Counted from the first letter of the stretch, positions 1 to 7,320 are shown. The stretch is 11,962 nt of DNA from Bacteroidota bacterium (GCA_029266015.1 JAJUFK010000054.1:1-11962); one strand, 5' to 3'. Numbers and translations are program-made. The notes: generated by a model from the sequence alone, not told the origin.

Positions 1-355
1 ATGTTGTTCCTTTAAAACTTACCTTACCGGTACCTGCTACAAAATCAGTAACAGCTTCAGCTTGTTTACCAACAAATTCTTCTTCAAGTTCATCTTTGTT
101 TTCAGCTCTTTTTTCAAAAAAACTTTTTTGTAACCACTTTCGAAACAATATCAACAAAACTGACGATGAAACAAGAAAAATAATCAATTGAAATTCAATA
201 CCTAAAGGAATTATCCAGTATACAAAACCTGTAAGTAATGCTCCAAAACCAAAAAATAAAATTATCAGTCCCGGTAATACTAATTCCAAAAGTAAACCTG
301 CAATACCAAACAGTATCCAAACAACGGCAGGATTTTCAAGTAAAGATAATTCCAT
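1..355 (-). CDS. NfeD-family membrane protein, N-terminal part (cut by window edge)
   Basis: The minus strand reads without a stop from the ATG at 355-353 to the window edge, giving the first 118 residues. Residues about 9-78 are strongly hydrophobic and form roughly three membrane segments, including PGLIILFFGFGALLTG, in which a glycine-rich turn separates two helices. A charged linker follows (EKRAENKDELEEE, 81-93). From about 94 a soluble part begins with VGKQAEAVTDFVAGTGKVSF, which resembles the first strands of the small OB-fold domain of NfeD proteins. This family (NfeD/YbbK-like, COG1585 type) sits in the cytoplasmic membrane and is usually paired with SPFH/stomatin-like proteins or membrane proteases; it has no known catalytic activity. 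Only 76 bases separate it from the hisG stop and no terminator is visible there, so it may be partly read from the hisG transcript. The family call is by recognition of hydrophobic pattern and C-terminal motif; the partner gene is outside the window. Confidence 0.72.
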   Translation of the reverse strand, partial: MELSLLENPAVVWILFGIAGLLLELVLPGLIILFFGFGALLTGFVYWIIPLGIEFQLIIFLVSSSVLLILFRKWLQKSFFEKRAENKDELEEEFVGKQAEAVTDFVAGTGKVSFKGTT

Positions 356-431
356 TTTGGTATGTTTTTATGTAAAAATAAAGATATATTTTAAATGTAA
401 CTTATAATATATCAATTTTTTATTATTTTTT

Positions 432-1295
432 TTATAATACCATTTGTTCAATAGGACACACCAAAATCCCTTCAGCACCTGCAGCCTTTACTTTCTCAAT
501 AATTTCCCAAAATGTATCTTCATGAATTACAGAATGAACAGAACTCCACCCTTCTGTTTTTAATGGTATTATAGTTGGGCTTTTCATTCCCGGCAATAGA
601 TTACAAACCTCTTCTATTGCAGAATTAGGTACGTTCATAAGAATATATTTATTGTTTTGTGCTTTTTCAACTGCTTCTATTCGCAACATCCATTTTGCAA
701 GCAATGCTTTCTTTTCTGCACTAAGATTTACGTTACCTATAAGAGCAGCTTCTGATTTATATATTTCTTCTACTTCTTTTAATCCGTTCATGAGCAACGT
801 GCCGCCGGTACTTACTAAGTCGCAAATAGCATCGGCCAAACCAATAGTTGGAGCTATTTCAACAGAACCGCTTATTTCATGTATTTCTGCTTTTACTCCT
901 ACAAAATTAAGATGTTTTTCCAACAATACCGGATATGACGTTGCTATTTTTTTACCCTCAAGCGATTGTATAGAATCATATTTAAAATCATTGGGTACAG
1001 CAATAGACAATCGACATTTTGAAAAACCAAGTTTTTTAATCACTTCTACGTTTTGATTTTGTTCTACAATTTCATTCATGCCAAGTATACCAAAATCAGC
1101 AACACCATCGGCAACATACCTTGGAATATCATCGTCACGCAAAAACAATATTTCCATTGGAAAATTAAAAGCTTTTGTTTTTAAACTGCTTGAATTCGAA
1201 ACGAATTTAATACCGCAATTTTTGAGTAATTCAATAGATTTTTCGCTTAATCTACCACTTTTTTGAATTGCTAATTTAATTACTGTTTGTTCCAT
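432..1295 (-). CDS. hisG: ATP phosphoribosyltransferase, long (regulated) form
   Basis: HisG makes phosphoribosyl-ATP and pyrophosphate from ATP and PRPP, the first committed step of histidine biosynthesis, in the cytoplasm. The 287 residues fit the long, HisZ-independent form. Residues 1-210 are the two-lobed catalytic part: LAIQKSGRLSEKS at 8-20, DDDIPRYVADGVADFGILG at 54-72, and the PRPP-binding stretch at 146-172 with EIAPT, GLADAICDL and the STGGTL loop. Residues about 214-287 form the C-terminal ACT-like domain that binds histidine for feedback inhibition, seen as LLPGMKSPTI (233-242), GWSSVHSVI (249-257) and AAGAEGILVCPIEQM. The ATG start matches the usual N terminus. The gene is not followed by hisD: the next gene is NfeD-like. 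A His-rich leader and a terminator hairpin lie directly upstream (1319-1412), so transcription is probably attenuated when charged tRNA-His is plentiful. Confidence 0.97.
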   Translation of the reverse strand: MEQTVIKLAIQKSGRLSEKSIELLKNCGIKFVSNSSSLKTKAFNFPMEILFLRDDDIPRYVADGVADFGILGMNEIVEQNQNVEVIKKLGFSKCRLSIAVPNDFKYDSIQSLEGKKIATSYPVLLEKHLNFVGVKAEIHEISGSVEIAPTIGLADAICDLVSTGGTLLMNGLKEVEEIYKSEAALIGNVNLSAEKKALLAKWMLRIEAVEKAQNNKYILMNVPNSAIEEVCNLLPGMKSPTIIPLKTEGWSSVHSVIHEDTFWEIIEKVKAAGAEGILVCPIEQMVL

Positions 1296-1318
1296 ATTAT
1301 AAAATTAATGTATACTAT

Positions 1319-1349
1319 AAAAAAAAAGGCTTGCCCGAAGCAAACCTTT
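1319..1349 (-). terminator. Intrinsic terminator in the hisG leader (attenuator arm 3:4)
   Basis: Read on the minus strand, AAAGGTTTGC (1349-1340) and GCAAGCCTTT (1334-1325) form a 10-pair stem with one G-U pair, closing a TTCGG loop, and are followed by a run of T that ends at 1319 (nine T in a row, three of them in the stem). On the plus strand the same position is a C-A mismatch, so the hairpin is better formed in the minus-strand RNA. The last T lies 23 bases before the hisG ATG. It is also the only terminator-like structure downstream of uvrB, so it may end that operon too. Confidence 0.85.
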
Positions 1350-1385
1350 ATATATTAATGCATTCAGTCATGTTTTGATAGTTTA

Positions 1386-1412
1386 TTATATATGATGATG
1401 AATGTGTTTCAT
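1386..1412 (-). CDS. hisL: His-rich leader peptide MKHIHHHI
   Basis: A 27-base open frame starts with ATG (1412-1410) and ends with TAA (1388-1386). It encodes eight residues, MKHIHHHI, four of them histidine, with three consecutive CAT codons at 1400-1392 after a CAC at 1406-1404. The frame lies 36 bases before the terminator hairpin and 90 bases before hisG, the first enzyme of histidine synthesis. The peptide itself probably has no function; its translation would sense charged tRNA-His, as hisL does in enterobacteria. It has no clear Shine-Dalgarno sequence but an A-rich stretch (AAAAAAAAGAAAATA) directly upstream, which suits Bacteroidota translation starts. The symbol hisL is used by analogy of position and composition, not by sequence homology. 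Confidence 0.82.
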   Translation of the reverse strand: MKHIHHHI

Positions 1413-1428
1413 TATTTTCTTTTTTTTG

Positions 1429-1436
1429 CAATTATA
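1429..1436 (-). promoter_or_regulatory. Weak candidate -7 box for the hisG leader
   Basis: TATAATTG on the minus strand matches the Bacteroidota -7 consensus TAnnTTTG except for one base. It would place the transcription start roughly 10 bases before the leader ATG. Upstream TTG triplets occur 14 and 25 bases away, neither at the usual spacing, so the -33 element is not convincing. The alternative is readthrough from the uvrB transcript. Confidence 0.33.
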
Positions 1437-1483
1437 CATATTTTTTATTTCAAAAAAAAATCAATATCTATTTAATGGTAAAT

Positions 1484-3484
1484 TCATTTTTTATTTTTAA
1501 GTAATTCCTGCAAAGCATACATTTCATCTCGTAAGCGAGCAGCTGAATCAAAATCCATTTCTTTTGCAGCTGCTTCCATATCTTTTTTAGTTTTTTCAAT
1601 TGCTTTTTTCAATGCATCTACGCTCATATATTGTATTACCGGATCTGCAGCAACCATTGTTTTAGATTGAGTATAACCGTATTCTATTGTTGGATTCATC
1701 ATAGAAACCTGAGCTTTAACAATCTGAGTAGGTGTAATACCATATTGAATATTGTAAGCTATTTGCTTTTCTCTCCTCCTATTTGTTTCGTCAATAGTAC
1801 GCTGCATACTCTCTGTTATTTTTTCGGCATACATTATTACCGTGCCATTTACATTTCGTGCAGCTCTTCCGGCAGTTTGTGTAAGCGAACGAGTATTTCT
1901 CAAAAATCCTTCTTTGTCGGCATCAAGTATAGCTACTAAAGAAACTTCGGGCAAATCTAATCCTTCTCGTAATAAATTTACACCTACCAACACATCAAAC
2001 ATTCCTTTTCTGAGATTATCTAATATATCAACTCGGTCTAATGTATCTACATCACTATGAATATATGCGCTTTTAACTCCTACTTTTGTTAAATATTTTT
2101 GTAATTCTTCTGCCATTCGTTTAGTAAGCGTAGTTACCAACACTCGTTCATGTTTTTGAACACGTATTTGAATTTCACCTAATAAATTATCTATCTGATT
2201 TAACGTAGGTCTAACTTCAATTTTAGGATCAAGCAATCCTGTGGGTCGTATTACTTGTTCTACAATTACCCCGCCGGTACGTTGTAATTCATAATCTGCA
2301 GGAGTTGCACTTACGTAAATTACTTGTGGACACAATGCTTCAAATTCATCAAATTGCAATGGTCTATTATCTAAAGCTGCGGGTAATCTAAAACCATGTT
2401 CAACTAAATTTACTTTACGAGACCTGTCACCACCATACATTCCTCTAATTTGGGGAATAGTAACATGACTTTCATCTATTACCATCAAAAAATCTTTTGG
2501 AAAATAATCGAGTAAACAAAAAGGACGTGTTCCTGCTGCTCTACCATCAAAATAACGAGAATAATTTTCAATACCTGAACAATACCCCAACTCTTTTATC
2601 ATTTCTAAATCATATTCAACTCTCTCTTGTAAGCGTTTTGCTTCCAAATGCTTTCCTTCTGATTTCAAAAAAGCTGTTTGTATAACTAAATCTTCTTGAA
2701 TTTGTCGAATAGCTTCCCACATTCCTTCTTTACTGGTAATAAATAAATTTGCGGGGTGTATGGTTGCTTGTGTTACAACATCTTCTACCATACCGGTTGA
2801 AGGATTAATAATTGAAATACGTTCTATTTCATCACCCCACATTTCTATTCTATAAGCAAAATCACCCGATGCTAAAAAAACATCTATGGTATCTCCTTTT
2901 ACCCTAAAATTTCCACGCTTAAATTCAATCTCATTTCGAGAATATAAATTATCAACCAATTGGCGAAGCAGAGTATCACGAGATATTTTTTGACCATTCG
3001 CATACACTAAAACTCTATCATCAAAACTTGCAGGATTACCAATACCATATATACACGATACCGATGAAACTATTATAACATCTGTTTTTCGTGATAATAA
3101 TGCGGCTGTTGCTCGAAGTCGTAATTTTTCGATTTCATCATTAATAGATAAATCTTTTTCTATATACGTTCCTGTAGAGGGAATATATGCTTCTGGTTGA
3201 TAATAATCATAATATGATACAAAGTATTCAACTGCATTGTTTGGAAAAAATTGTCGGAATTCACTATACAACTGAGCAGCAAGTGTTTTATTATGACTTA
3301 ATACTAATGTTGGTAATTGTACCTGTTCTATTACATTTGCAATAGTAAATGTTTTACCGGAACCTGTAACTCCTAACAAAACTTGAGCATCAACTCCTTG
3401 CTTTATAGCCTTACTCAATTGAGCAATAGCTTCAGGCTGATCGCCTGTTGGTTTATAATCTGAAACTATTGAAAATTGAGCCAT
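1484..3484 (-). CDS. uvrB: Excinuclease ABC subunit UvrB
   Basis: UvrB is the DNA-damage verification subunit of nucleotide excision repair: UvrA2-UvrB loads it on damaged DNA, and it then recruits UvrC for incision. The 666 residues are full length. Visible in order are Walker A GVTGSGKT (38-45), the beta-hairpin region rich in Tyr, YYDYYQPEAYIPSTGTYIEK (91-110), the UvrA-interacting domain 2 (about 155-250), motif II DESH (337-340), motif III SATP (392-395), and the helicase C-terminal motifs GVNLLREGLDLPEV (501-514) and QTAGRAARN (536-544). A C-terminal UVR domain (626-661, with AKEMDFDSAARLRDEM) binds UvrC. No key residue is missing. It is the last gene of a five-gene unit, starting 13 bases after the rRNA methyltransferase stop. 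No separate promoter or terminator is obvious right after it. Confidence 0.98.
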   Translation of the reverse strand: MAQFSIVSDYKPTGDQPEAIAQLSKAIKQGVDAQVLLGVTGSGKTFTIANVIEQVQLPTLVLSHNKTLAAQLYSEFRQFFPNNAVEYFVSYYDYYQPEAYIPSTGTYIEKDLSINDEIEKLRLRATAALLSRKTDVIIVSSVSCIYGIGNPASFDDRVLVYANGQKISRDTLLRQLVDNLYSRNEIEFKRGNFRVKGDTIDVFLASGDFAYRIEMWGDEIERISIINPSTGMVEDVVTQATIHPANLFITSKEGMWEAIRQIQEDLVIQTAFLKSEGKHLEAKRLQERVEYDLEMIKELGYCSGIENYSRYFDGRAAGTRPFCLLDYFPKDFLMVIDESHVTIPQIRGMYGGDRSRKVNLVEHGFRLPAALDNRPLQFDEFEALCPQVIYVSATPADYELQRTGGVIVEQVIRPTGLLDPKIEVRPTLNQIDNLLGEIQIRVQKHERVLVTTLTKRMAEELQKYLTKVGVKSAYIHSDVDTLDRVDILDNLRKGMFDVLVGVNLLREGLDLPEVSLVAILDADKEGFLRNTRSLTQTAGRAARNVNGTVIMYAEKITESMQRTIDETNRRREKQIAYNIQYGITPTQIVKAQVSMMNPTIEYGYTQSKTMVAADPVIQYMSVDALKKAIEKTKKDMEAAAKEMDFDSAARLRDEMYALQELLKNKK

Positions 3485-3497
3485 TATTTAAATTGTA

Positions 3498-4676
3498 TTA
3501 TTCTATTTGTAAAAGTAATCCTTTTAAATATTCACCTTCCGGATGAAAAATACTAATAGGATGATCGGCAGGTTGAGTCAATTGTTGAATAATTCGTACT
3601 GAACGTTTACAATTGGCTGCTGCAGCAAAAACCGATTTTCTGAAATCTTCTTTTGTAACTACTTGTGAACATGAAAATGTAAACAATATTCCACCGGGAG
3701 CTAAATGTTCCATCGCTTTCATATTTAATCTCTTATATCCTTGCAATGCATTATTCAAAGCACTATTGTGTTTTGCAAATGCCGGAGGGTCAAGTATAAT
3801 TACATCAAATTTTTGTGTATTTGTTTGAAAAAAATCAAAAACATCTTCAGTTATAGCCATATGATTACTACATAATGGAAAATTAAGTTCTATTGCTTCG
3901 TTGGTTAATTCTATTGCACGTGACGAACTGTCAACAGATACAACTTGCTTTGCTCCACCACGCAATGCGTATACAGAAAATCCTCCGGTATAACAAAATG
4001 TATTTAAAACTCGCTTATCTTTAGAATATAATTCAACTAACTTCCTATTTTCACGTTGATCTATAAAAAAACCTGTTTTTTGTCCTTTTTCCCAGTCAAT
4101 TACAAACGTATTTCCGTATTCGTGTACTTGTGTAGTATGTACATTACCCCAAACTAAACCGTCAACATTATCAGTTTCTGCTTTAAATGGTAATGTTGAT
4201 GTACTCTTATTATATACAGCTTGCAATCTTTCACCAAGTACTGTTTTACATGCTTCTACTATATTATTCATATGTTTATACATACCTACTGAATGCATTT
4301 GCAATACTGCTACTCCATTATAGAAATCTATAATAAGTCCCGGCAAATTATCTCCTTCACCATGTACTAACCTATAACAATTTGTTTGCAAATTATCAAC
4401 CAATCCTATAGTTTTTCTATATTCAAAAGCTGAAGCAATACGTTTGTTCCAAAATTCTTGATGAATAAATTCTTGTGAAAAACTTAAAATTCGTACGGCA
4501 ATAGATGATTTTTGATAATGCCCTAAGGCCAAAAATTCTTTGGTACTTGAAAATACAGAGACAATATCGCCTTCTTGAGGATTTCCTGAATATGAAGCAA
4601 TAGCTCCTGAAAAAATCCATGGATGCAAACGTTTTACACTTTGCTCTTTTCCTGGTTTAAGATATAGTTGTATCAT
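3498..4676 (-). CDS. RlmI-like class I SAM-dependent 23S rRNA cytosine methyltransferase
   Basis: The 392 residues match the COG1092/RlmI family in length and layout. RlmI methylates C5 of a 23S rRNA cytosine (C1962 in E. coli) using S-adenosylmethionine. An N-terminal PUA domain (about 1-75) starts with LKPGKEQSVKRLHPWIFSGAI, the usual start of the family. A central segment contains KTGFFIDQREN (200-210). The Rossmann fold follows: SAM motif I FCYTGGFSVYA (227-237), the acidic end of strand 2 at VDSS (248-251), motif IV DPPAF (296-300) and motif VI FSCS with the likely catalytic Cys336. The start codon lies inside the end of the exonuclease gene (20-base overlap), which suggests translational coupling. 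The target base is inferred from the family; the distant relatives RlmK/RlmL modify other positions, so the symbol rlmI is not assigned with certainty. Confidence 0.9.
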   Translation of the reverse strand: MIQLYLKPGKEQSVKRLHPWIFSGAIASYSGNPQEGDIVSVFSSTKEFLALGHYQKSSIAVRILSFSQEFIHQEFWNKRIASAFEYRKTIGLVDNLQTNCYRLVHGEGDNLPGLIIDFYNGVAVLQMHSVGMYKHMNNIVEACKTVLGERLQAVYNKSTSTLPFKAETDNVDGLVWGNVHTTQVHEYGNTFVIDWEKGQKTGFFIDQRENRKLVELYSKDKRVLNTFCYTGGFSVYALRGGAKQVVSVDSSSRAIELTNEAIELNFPLCSNHMAITEDVFDFFQTNTQKFDVIILDPPAFAKHNSALNNALQGYKRLNMKAMEHLAPGGILFTFSCSQVVTKEDFRKSVFAAAANCKRSVRIIQQLTQPADHPISIFHPEGEYLKGLLLQIE

Positions 4677-5274
4677 GTAAAAAAGTTTCTAATTTTTTAT
4701 AAATTTCCAAACTTACCCACGCATCGGTAGCAGCATACAGACATTGAGATTCGGTAAGTTTTTGAGAATCCCAATTTGATAATTGTTGTCGTTTAGAAAT
4801 ACGAATACCCAATACTAATTGAGCTAACTTTTTTAATCCAAAGTTTTCAATTTCCAATTGCTTTGCAATAGTTTGTAAATCAATAAACCCCTGAGGTTTA
4901 AATTTTGTAATTTTTTGTAATGCTGCAACATCATCATGTATAGCTGCTCCTACTTTTATAATAGATGGTAAAGCTAATATATCACACAATTCTTTTGGCA
5001 AACCGCAATACTGTAATCGAAATAAAAATGCATGAGACTCTGTACTTAATTGTAATAAGGATAAAGGATACAGTAAACCTTTCTTAAATGATGGTCTTGT
5101 TTCTGTATCAAATCCTAATTTTGAACAGGTTTGCAAATACTTTACGGCAGCATGTACTTGTTCTATTGACGTAATTATATGGATTATTCCCTCAAATGAA
5201 GTTAATGGTAAATGTTCAGCATCGGCACTATCTACTGACCGTATTTCCGGAAACGTTTGCATGTTACTCTTCAT
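4657..5274 (-). CDS. DEDDy-family 3'-5' exonuclease (RNase D / WRN-exo type)
   Basis: This is a stand-alone exonuclease domain of 205 residues. The three DEDDy motifs are visible: Exo I FDTET with Asp56 and Glu58, Exo II VGAAIHDD with the likely metal ligand Asp115, and Exo III YAATDAW with Tyr180 and Asp184. Such enzymes remove nucleotides from 3' ends of RNA or DNA with two metal ions. There is no HRDC domain, so it is not a full RNase D; small proteins of this type in Bacteroidota are annotated as 3'-5' exonuclease, with substrate unknown. The gene overlaps DUF5063 upstream by 11 bases and the methyltransferase downstream by 20. A second Met at residue 5 (5262) would remove the upstream overlap, so the exact start is open. 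Its neighbours suggest a role in RNA processing or DNA maintenance, but this is only inference. Confidence 0.9.
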   Translation of the reverse strand: MKSNMQTFPEIRSVDSADAEHLPLTSFEGIIHIITSIEQVHAAVKYLQTCSKLGFDTETRPSFKKGLLYPLSLLQLSTESHAFLFRLQYCGLPKELCDILALPSIIKVGAAIHDDVAALQKITKFKPQGFIDLQTIAKQLEIENFGLKKLAQLVLGIRISKRQQLSNWDSQKLTESQCLYAATDAWVSLEIYKKLETFLHDTTIS

Positions 5275-5776
5275 TATCTATTTCAGAATCAACAGAATAT
5301 AACAATACATGAAATTCTTGCATAATTGATAATACACGTGGCCCCCAATACATTCCAAAATTTTGTAAACACTCATACACTGCAACTTCTCGCATTTCAT
5401 CATTATCTGTTCTCATTCTATCAATAAACTCCCGGATATCTTGGTATACGTCTGCTAATGCTTCAGACAGGGGCATTGTATCTTTTTCTGATTGTTTATT
5501 TTCAACCGATGTTACTTCTATATATACATCATGATCTCCCAACTTAGTTTGAATTGATTGTTGAATATAATTCCATTGCTCTTCTGTTACAAACTGTTCA
5601 CAATAGCCATCAACATCATCATGTGAATTCAAAACAAGAGCTTTAAGATACAGTAAACTCAACAATTTCTGAGTTTTATCTATAAATATACGTTTTGACT
5701 CATATTCTGACAATTCTAAAAAAGCGCATAATTCTTTTGAAATTGTTATAAATTCAAGAATTCCTTTTGTAATCAT
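5264..5776 (-). CDS. DUF5063 family protein of unknown function
   Basis: This is an acidic, soluble protein of 170 residues with no signal peptide or membrane segment. It appears mostly alpha-helical: residues 1-60 are Leu/Tyr-rich helices (FLELSEYESKRIFIDKTQ, LLSLLYLKALVL), the middle is charged, and the C-terminal part has LADVYQDIREFIDRMR and MREVAVYECLQNFGMYWG. I recognise it as the DUF5063 type, commonly found beside a 3'-5' exonuclease and an RlmI-like methyltransferase in Bacteroidota; this recognition is from memory of gene order and general look. No catalytic motif can be named. Its ATG overlaps the symporter stop codon as ATGA (4 bases), and its stop lies inside the exonuclease gene, so the three are almost surely co-translated. 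Confidence 0.75.
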   Translation of the reverse strand: MITKGILEFITISKELCAFLELSEYESKRIFIDKTQKLLSLLYLKALVLNSHDDVDGYCEQFVTEEQWNYIQQSIQTKLGDHDVYIEVTSVENKQSEKDTMPLSEALADVYQDIREFIDRMRTDNDEMREVAVYECLQNFGMYWGPRVLSIMQEFHVLLYSVDSEIDNEE

Positions 5777-7263
5777 TGTTTTTTATTTTTTTGTGCAAAT
5801 ATATACATACCTGCAAAAGTTATTGCTCCATTGAGTATTAAAATTTCATACCCTACTGTATATGAATACATATAATCTACCAACAATGCTATTCCATAAC
5901 AAATCAAAGGCGACGCAACAGCTATATAAGGCATAGCTTTATCTCTAATAGAACGTTTTGTAAATAATCCAAATGCATACATACCTAAAATAGGCCCATA
6001 TGTATAACCGGCAACAGTAAAAATTGCATGTATAACAGTATCATTATTTATGATATGAAATGCAACAATAATTAGAGCTAACAATACCGAAAAACCAATA
6101 TGAGTTATTATTCGTTGTTTTTTTATTTCTTCTTCTGTTTTATTATGTATTCCTAAAATATCAATAGTAAACGAAGTTGTTAGTGCTGTAAGAGCAGAAT
6201 CTGCACTTGAAAATGCCGCTGCTATAATTCCTACCAAAAAAACTATACCAACAGCTATTCCAAAAACTGATGTTGCAAGCATAGGATACAAATCATCTGT
6301 TTTCATAAACATACCTTTTGAAGCATCAAAATGAAAAGTTGACGTGTCAGAAAAATTTTGTATTCCAACTTGCTGAACATACATATATAACAATGCTCCT
6401 AACCCTAAAAACAAAAGATTAATAAATAAAAATGAGGTGCTATACCAATACATATTCTTTTTTGCATCACCAATTGACCGACATGATAAATTTTTCTGCA
6501 TCATATCTTGATCTAACCCGGTCATTACAATTGTTATAAACATACCGGACAATACATATTTAAAAAAATTATATTTTGAATGCCAATACCAATTAAACAT
6601 TGTTGAATAATCACTTTGAATAATAGTTTGTATCATGTTTGAATTTCCCCAATCAATTGATTTACTTATTATTATTATTGTAATAATAACAGCTGCCAAT
6701 AAAAAAAATGTTTGTAATGTATCTGTCCAGACTATTGTTTTTATACCACCTTTATACGTATACAACCATATCAAGGCTATAGTTATAATAACTGTAACCG
6801 AAAAAGGTATATTAAAATGATTAAAAAATGCTATTTGTAAAACACGTGCAACAATAAATAAACGAAATGCAGACCCTATAGTTCGAGAAAGAATAAAAAA
6901 AGAAGCTCCGGTTTTATACGAATACAAACCAAATCTTTGTTCCAAATAAGTATATATAGATGTGAGTTGTAATTTATAATATAATGGTAACAATAAAGAT
7001 GCAACAATAAAATACCCTATTACATTTCCTATTATCATTTGATAATAATAAAAATTACTATTACCAACCCAACCGGGTACCGAAATAAATGTAACTCCCG
7101 ATATACTTGAACCTATCATACCAAAAGCTACAATATACCAAGCATTATTTCTATTTCCTGTGTAAAAACTATCATTATTTGCGGTTTTTGATGTAATTTT
7201 GGAAATTACAACCAACAAAGTAAAATACAAGAAAATAACACCCGCAACAATATAATGATTCAT
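5773..7263 (-). CDS. Sodium:solute symporter (SSS family), substrate unknown
   Basis: This is a cytoplasmic membrane transporter of 496 residues, predicted to bring a small solute in with Na+. Around thirteen hydrophobic segments are visible, the first at about 4-22. Family signatures occur in the expected order: GSSISGVTFISVPGW (51-65), in the broken first core helix; TYKGGIKTIVWTDTLQTF (169-186); GLDQDMMQKNLSCRS (249-263); and AAAFSSADSALTALTTSF (348-365), which corresponds to the Na2 site helix with paired Ser residues. A cytosolic loop at 372-386 is charged. The substrate cannot be read from the sequence; sugar, proline, pantothenate and sialic acid transporters all belong to this family. 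It is the first gene of the unit ending with uvrB, and a promoter box lies about 27 bases upstream. It ends in a 4-base overlap with the DUF5063 gene. Confidence 0.93.
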   Translation of the reverse strand: MNHYIVAGVIFLYFTLLVVISKITSKTANNDSFYTGNRNNAWYIVAFGMIGSSISGVTFISVPGWVGNSNFYYYQMIIGNVIGYFIVASLLLPLYYKLQLTSIYTYLEQRFGLYSYKTGASFFILSRTIGSAFRLFIVARVLQIAFFNHFNIPFSVTVIITIALIWLYTYKGGIKTIVWTDTLQTFFLLAAVIITIIIISKSIDWGNSNMIQTIIQSDYSTMFNWYWHSKYNFFKYVLSGMFITIVMTGLDQDMMQKNLSCRSIGDAKKNMYWYSTSFLFINLLFLGLGALLYMYVQQVGIQNFSDTSTFHFDASKGMFMKTDDLYPMLATSVFGIAVGIVFLVGIIAAAFSSADSALTALTTSFTIDILGIHNKTEEEIKKQRIITHIGFSVLLALIIVAFHIINNDTVIHAIFTVAGYTYGPILGMYAFGLFTKRSIRDKAMPYIAVASPLICYGIALLVDYMYSYTVGYEILILNGAITFAGMYIFAQKNKKQ

Positions 7264-7289
7264 GTTATAATTACAATAAATTCAATATC

Positions 7290-7320
7290 CAAATATACCC
7301 TTTTGTATGAACCTTACATA
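7290..7320 (-). promoter_or_regulatory. Bacteroidota-type promoter for the symporter-to-uvrB unit
   Basis: The minus strand has TATATTTG at 7297-7290, a perfect match to the -7 consensus TAnnTTTG. TATG at 7320-7317, one base off the -33 TTTG, lies exactly 19 bases upstream of it. The -7 box ends 26 bases before the symporter ATG, giving a short 5' untranslated region. It sits between the terminator of the acyl-CoA dehydrogenase operon and the symporter, the right place for a new transcription unit. Confidence 0.65.

Larger units (their letters stand above)
1319..1412 (-). promoter_or_regulatory. Predicted histidine transcription attenuator upstream of hisG
   Basis: Four elements appear in order on the minus strand. 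Region 1 is the His-codon run of the leader peptide (CATTCATCAT, 1404-1395). Region 2 is ATGACTGAATG (1371-1361), which can pair with region 1 over ten bases with a single bulged C. Region 2 shifted by one base, CTGAATGC (1367-1360), can instead pair with GCTTCGG (1341-1335), the base of the terminator loop, with one bulge and one G-U pair. Regions 3 and 4 form the terminator (1349-1325). The 2:3 pairing overlaps both 1:2 and 3:4, so they exclude each other. As in the known enterobacterial his leader, a ribosome stalled on His codons would cover region 1, let 2:3 form and allow readthrough into hisG; completed translation would favour 1:2 and 3:4 and stop transcription. The sequence elements are seen; the mechanism is inferred. 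Confidence 0.8.

Noticed and set aside
379..386. TATCTTTA on the minus strand as a promoter for the NfeD-like gene
   Set aside because: It has one mismatch to TAnnTTTG and the nearest TTG is 26 bases upstream, outside the usual spacing; not strong enough to annotate.
652..1056. Plus-strand open frame of 134 codons inside hisG
   Set aside because: It is antisense to a clear full-length hisG and its translation has no recognisable motif; the same holds for the other plus-strand frames within uvrB, the methyltransferase, the dehydrogenase and etfA.
1296..1483. T-box riboswitch as an alternative explanation for the hisG leader
   Set aside because: The conserved T-box sequence (AGGGTGGNACCGCG-like) is absent and the leader is too short, whereas a His-rich translated frame is present.
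4423..4620. Minus-strand frame of 65 codons inside the methyltransferase gene in another frame
   Set aside because: It lies within the PUA domain coding region of a convincing gene and its product is of random composition.
6664..6695. Run of ATT/ATA-like triplets resembling a microsatellite
   Set aside because: It lies in the symporter coding region and encodes an isoleucine-rich membrane helix (about residues 190-200), so hydrophobic codon bias explains it.
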